This document shows positions 13,082-14,958 of a stretch of DNA of 14,958 nucleotides, piece after piece. The stretch is from Pseudomonadota bacterium (GTDB lineage Bacteria > Pseudomonadota > Gammaproteobacteria > Xanthomonadales > Xanthomonadaceae). How positions within the stretch are numbered: position 1 is the stretch's first letter; the number at the start of each line of letters is the position of its first letter. The position numbers and the translations under genes are program-made. The notes under the pieces are model-generated. The model saw nothing but the letters and a program-made list of their open reading frames with translations, did not search any database and was not told the DNA's origin. The stretch lies in the NCBI GenBank assembly GCA_023386795.1, contig JAEWJB010000131.1, forward strand, positions 1-14,958. The letters run 5' to 3'.

Positions 13082-14958
13082 TGGTCGTCCTCCGGCACTT
13101 CATCCGGCAGGGCCGGCGCGTCGCTGGGCGGCGGTGGCAGGTGCGCCGGGTCGATCGCCAGCGCGCTGCCGGCCACGCTGATCACCGGCGCGCCCTGCAG
13201 GGCCAGCGCAGCGTCGTCGCCGAGCCGGCGCGGCTCGGGCGATTCGGCATCGAAATGGGTCATGCCGATCGCCGTGCTGCCGCGCTCCACGTCCAGCGGC
13301 AGCATGCCCTCGGGCATCTTGCCGAGCATCCAGGCATCGAAGATCTTGCGCGCGATCGGCCCTGCGGTGCTAGCGCCGTAACCGCCGCCCTCCACCGCGA
13401 TGGCGACCACGAAAGTCGGGTTGTCGGCCGGCGCAAAGCCGACGAACAACGAACGGTGGCGCAGATGCATCGGCAGCGAGCGCGGATCGACCGCGGCCAC
13501 GCCCTTTCGGCTGGCGACCTGCGCGGTGCCGGTCTTGCCGCCGATCTGGTACGGCGCACTGGCGAACAGCGTGTAGCCCGTGCCGCCCGGCCGCATGGTG
13601 TCGCGCATGCCCTGCCGCACCACTTCCACGTTCTGCGGCGAAGGGCTGATCGGCTTGGGCGCCGGTTGCACGGTGGGCTGCCAGTCGCCATCGAAACCGC
13701 TGCGCTCGGCCACCACCAGGTGGGGCTGGCGCAGCTGCCCGCTGGCCAGGCCGGAGATGCCGCGCACCAGCTGCAAGGGCGTGACCTTCCAGTCGCCCTG
13801 GCCGATGGAGATGTTCACCGTATCGCCGGGGTACCAGCGCTCCTTGCGCGATTTCATCTTGTACGCCGGTGAGGGCAGGATGCCGCCGATCTCGCCGGAA
13901 AGATCGATGCCGGTGGGCTCGCCCAGGCCATAGCTGGCCATGTAGTGATCGAAGCGCTCGATGCCCAGGTCCAACGCCAACTTGTAGTAGTAGGTGTTGA
14001 CCGATTGGGCGATCGACTTGCGCAGGTCGGTCCAGCCGTGGCCGCCGCGGTGCGAGTCACCCCAGCCGCGGCTGGTGCCGGGCAGGTAGAACATGCCGGT
14101 CGACAGCACCTTGTCCTCGGGCCGGCGCACGCCGCTGTCCAGCCCGGCCAGGGCGATCAGCGGCTTGATCGTGGAGCCCGGCGCCACGCCGCCGAGCACC
14201 AGCCGGTTGAACTGCGGCCGCGAGGGATTGCTGTTGAGCGCGTCGAAATCGGCATGCGAGATGCCGTTGACGAACAGGTTGGGGTCGTAACTGGGCAGGC
14301 TGACCATGCCGAGGATTTCGCCGGTGCGCGGGTCCATCGCGATCGCCGAGCCTTCGTACTGGCCGAAGGCGGCGACCATGGCGCGCTGCAGGTCCGCGTC
14401 GATGGACAGGCGCAGGTCGGCGCCGGACTGCGCCGGCACGCGGCCGACGGTACGGATCGCGCGGCCCTGCACGTTGGTTTCGACCTGCTCGTAGCCGACC
14501 TTGCCGCGCAACGCCTGCTCGTAATAACGCTCCAGGCCGGACTTGCCTATGTGGGTCAGCGCGGCGTTGCCCTCGCCGAGCATTTCCAGGTCCTTCTCGT
14601 CCACGCGCCCGACGTAGCCGATGATGTGCGCGAACAGATCCCCATAGGGATAGCGGCGGGTCAGGTACGGCTCCAGCTCCACGCCCGGGAAGCGCCAGCG
14701 CTCCACGGCGAAGCGCGCCATCTCCTCCTCGCTCATGCGCAGGCGCAGGGTCACCGGCAGGAAGCTGCGGCGCGACTTGCGCTCGCGGTTGAAGCGTTCG
14801 AGGTCCTCGGGCGAAATCTCGATGACCTTGCCCAGCTCGGCCAGCATCGCGTCCATGTCGGCGACCTTGTCCGGCGTGACGTCCAGCCGGAACGCGGGCA
14901 CGTTCTCGGCCAGCAGGCGGCCGTTGCGGTCGTAGATCATTCCCCGCCCCGGCACGAC
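13078..14958 (-). CDS. mrdA: Penicillin-binding protein 2 (elongasome transpeptidase), 5' end outside window
   Basis: PBP2 crosslinks the strands made by RodA during cell elongation. 627 codons are visible; the cytoplasmic tail and membrane anchor, perhaps 40-60 residues, lie beyond the right edge. The fragment enters at VVPGRGMIYDRNG, the conserved beginning of the periplasmic pedestal. Counting from the codon at 14955, the transpeptidase motifs are S261-T-I-K264 (after GGVAPG), S318-V-N320 (SIAQSVNTYYYKL) and K474-T-G476 (IGGKTGTAQV). The pedestal and hinge fill about 1-190. After the catalytic domain ends near 545, about 75 residues continue as an acidic, Pro-rich tail (PPPPSDAPALPDEVPEDDQ at the end), longer than in E. 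coli PBP2. The Val codon at 14955 is internal, not a start. The stop overlaps the rodA GTG. Confidence 0.97.
   Translation of the reverse strand, partial: VVPGRGMIYDRNGRLLAENVPAFRLDVTPDKVADMDAMLAELGKVIEISPEDLERFNRERKSRRSFLPVTLRLRMSEEEMARFAVERWRFPGVELEPYLTRRYPYGDLFAHIIGYVGRVDEKDLEMLGEGNAALTHIGKSGLERYYEQALRGKVGYEQVETNVQGRAIRTVGRVPAQSGADLRLSIDADLQRAMVAAFGQYEGSAIAMDPRTGEILGMVSLPSYDPNLFVNGISHADFDALNSNPSRPQFNRLVLGGVAPGSTIKPLIALAGLDSGVRRPEDKVLSTGMFYLPGTSRGWGDSHRGGHGWTDLRKSIAQSVNTYYYKLALDLGIERFDHYMASYGLGEPTGIDLSGEIGGILPSPAYKMKSRKERWYPGDTVNISIGQGDWKVTPLQLVRGISGLASGQLRQPHLVVAERSGFDGDWQPTVQPAPKPISPSPQNVEVVRQGMRDTMRPGGTGYTLFASAPYQIGGKTGTAQVASRKGVAAVDPRSLPMHLRHRSLFVGFAPADNPTFVVAIAVEGGGYGASTAGPIARKIFDAWMLGKMPEGMLPLDVERGSTAIGMTHFDAESPEPRRLGDDAALALQGAPVISVAGSALAIDPAHLPPPPSDAPALPDEVPEDDQ

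Noticed and set aside
11972..13381. A 469-codon plus-strand open frame crossing rodA and the end of mrdA
   Set aside because: The product is rich in Gln, His, Arg and Ala and polar throughout, an antisense copy of membrane-helix codons. It ignores the real gene boundary.

Overview
The window is about 15 kb of GC-rich, densely coding bacterial chromosome. The order mrdA-rodA-mltB-rlpA-dacA, followed further on by ybeD-lipB-lipA, and the style of the proteins point to a gammaproteobacterium of the Xanthomonadaceae (Lysobacter, Pseudoxanthomonas or Luteimonas type). This placement is inferred from gene content; no marker gene such as 16S rRNA is present. I count thirteen protein-coding genes, two of them cut by the window ends. 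There is no tRNA, rRNA, CRISPR array, transposase, integrase or phage gene.

Left part (1-1080): the 5' end of a LysR-family regulator runs off the left edge, divergent from a TauE/SafE membrane permease. A perfect inverted repeat with LysR-box geometry lies between them. A bidirectional terminator separates the permease from the next, convergent gene.

Middle-left (1098-5473, all minus strand): prc (periplasmic tail-specific protease), lipA, lipB and ybeD. lipB overlaps ybeD by 13 bp and lipA starts 15 bp after lipB, so ybeD-lipB-lipA is one transcription unit for lipoate attachment and synthesis. prc follows after a 183-bp gap that holds a weak hairpin and a possible promoter.

Centre (5559-7905): a divergent pair. 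On the minus strand is a secreted CsgG/HfaB-family protein with a C-terminal SH3-like domain. On the plus strand is an LpxR-type lipid A 3'-O-deacylase. Both are predicted envelope proteins. The 298-bp space between them carries several perfect inverted repeats. The pair separates dacA from ybeD, which are neighbours in Escherichia coli (rlpA-dacA-ybeD-lipB-lipA).

Right part (7961-14958, all minus strand): the cell-elongation cluster, in transcription order mrdA (PBP2 transpeptidase, 5' end outside the window), rodA (SEDS glycosyltransferase), mltB (lytic transglycosylase), rlpA (septal lytic transglycosylase with SPOR domain) and dacA (D,D-carboxypeptidase). mrdA-rodA and mltB-rlpA each overlap by 4 bp, which suggests translational coupling. 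Together these genes polymerise, crosslink, trim and cleave peptidoglycan. Prc, which in E. coli degrades peptidoglycan hydrolases and processes PBP3, fits the same theme.

Most of the window is well-understood core chromosome, and I see no convincing undescribed multi-gene system. The parts that merit a second look are the hairpin-rich leader and the CsgG-like/LpxR pair in the centre, the LysR box on the left, and the unusual tails and linkers on PBP2 and RlpA.
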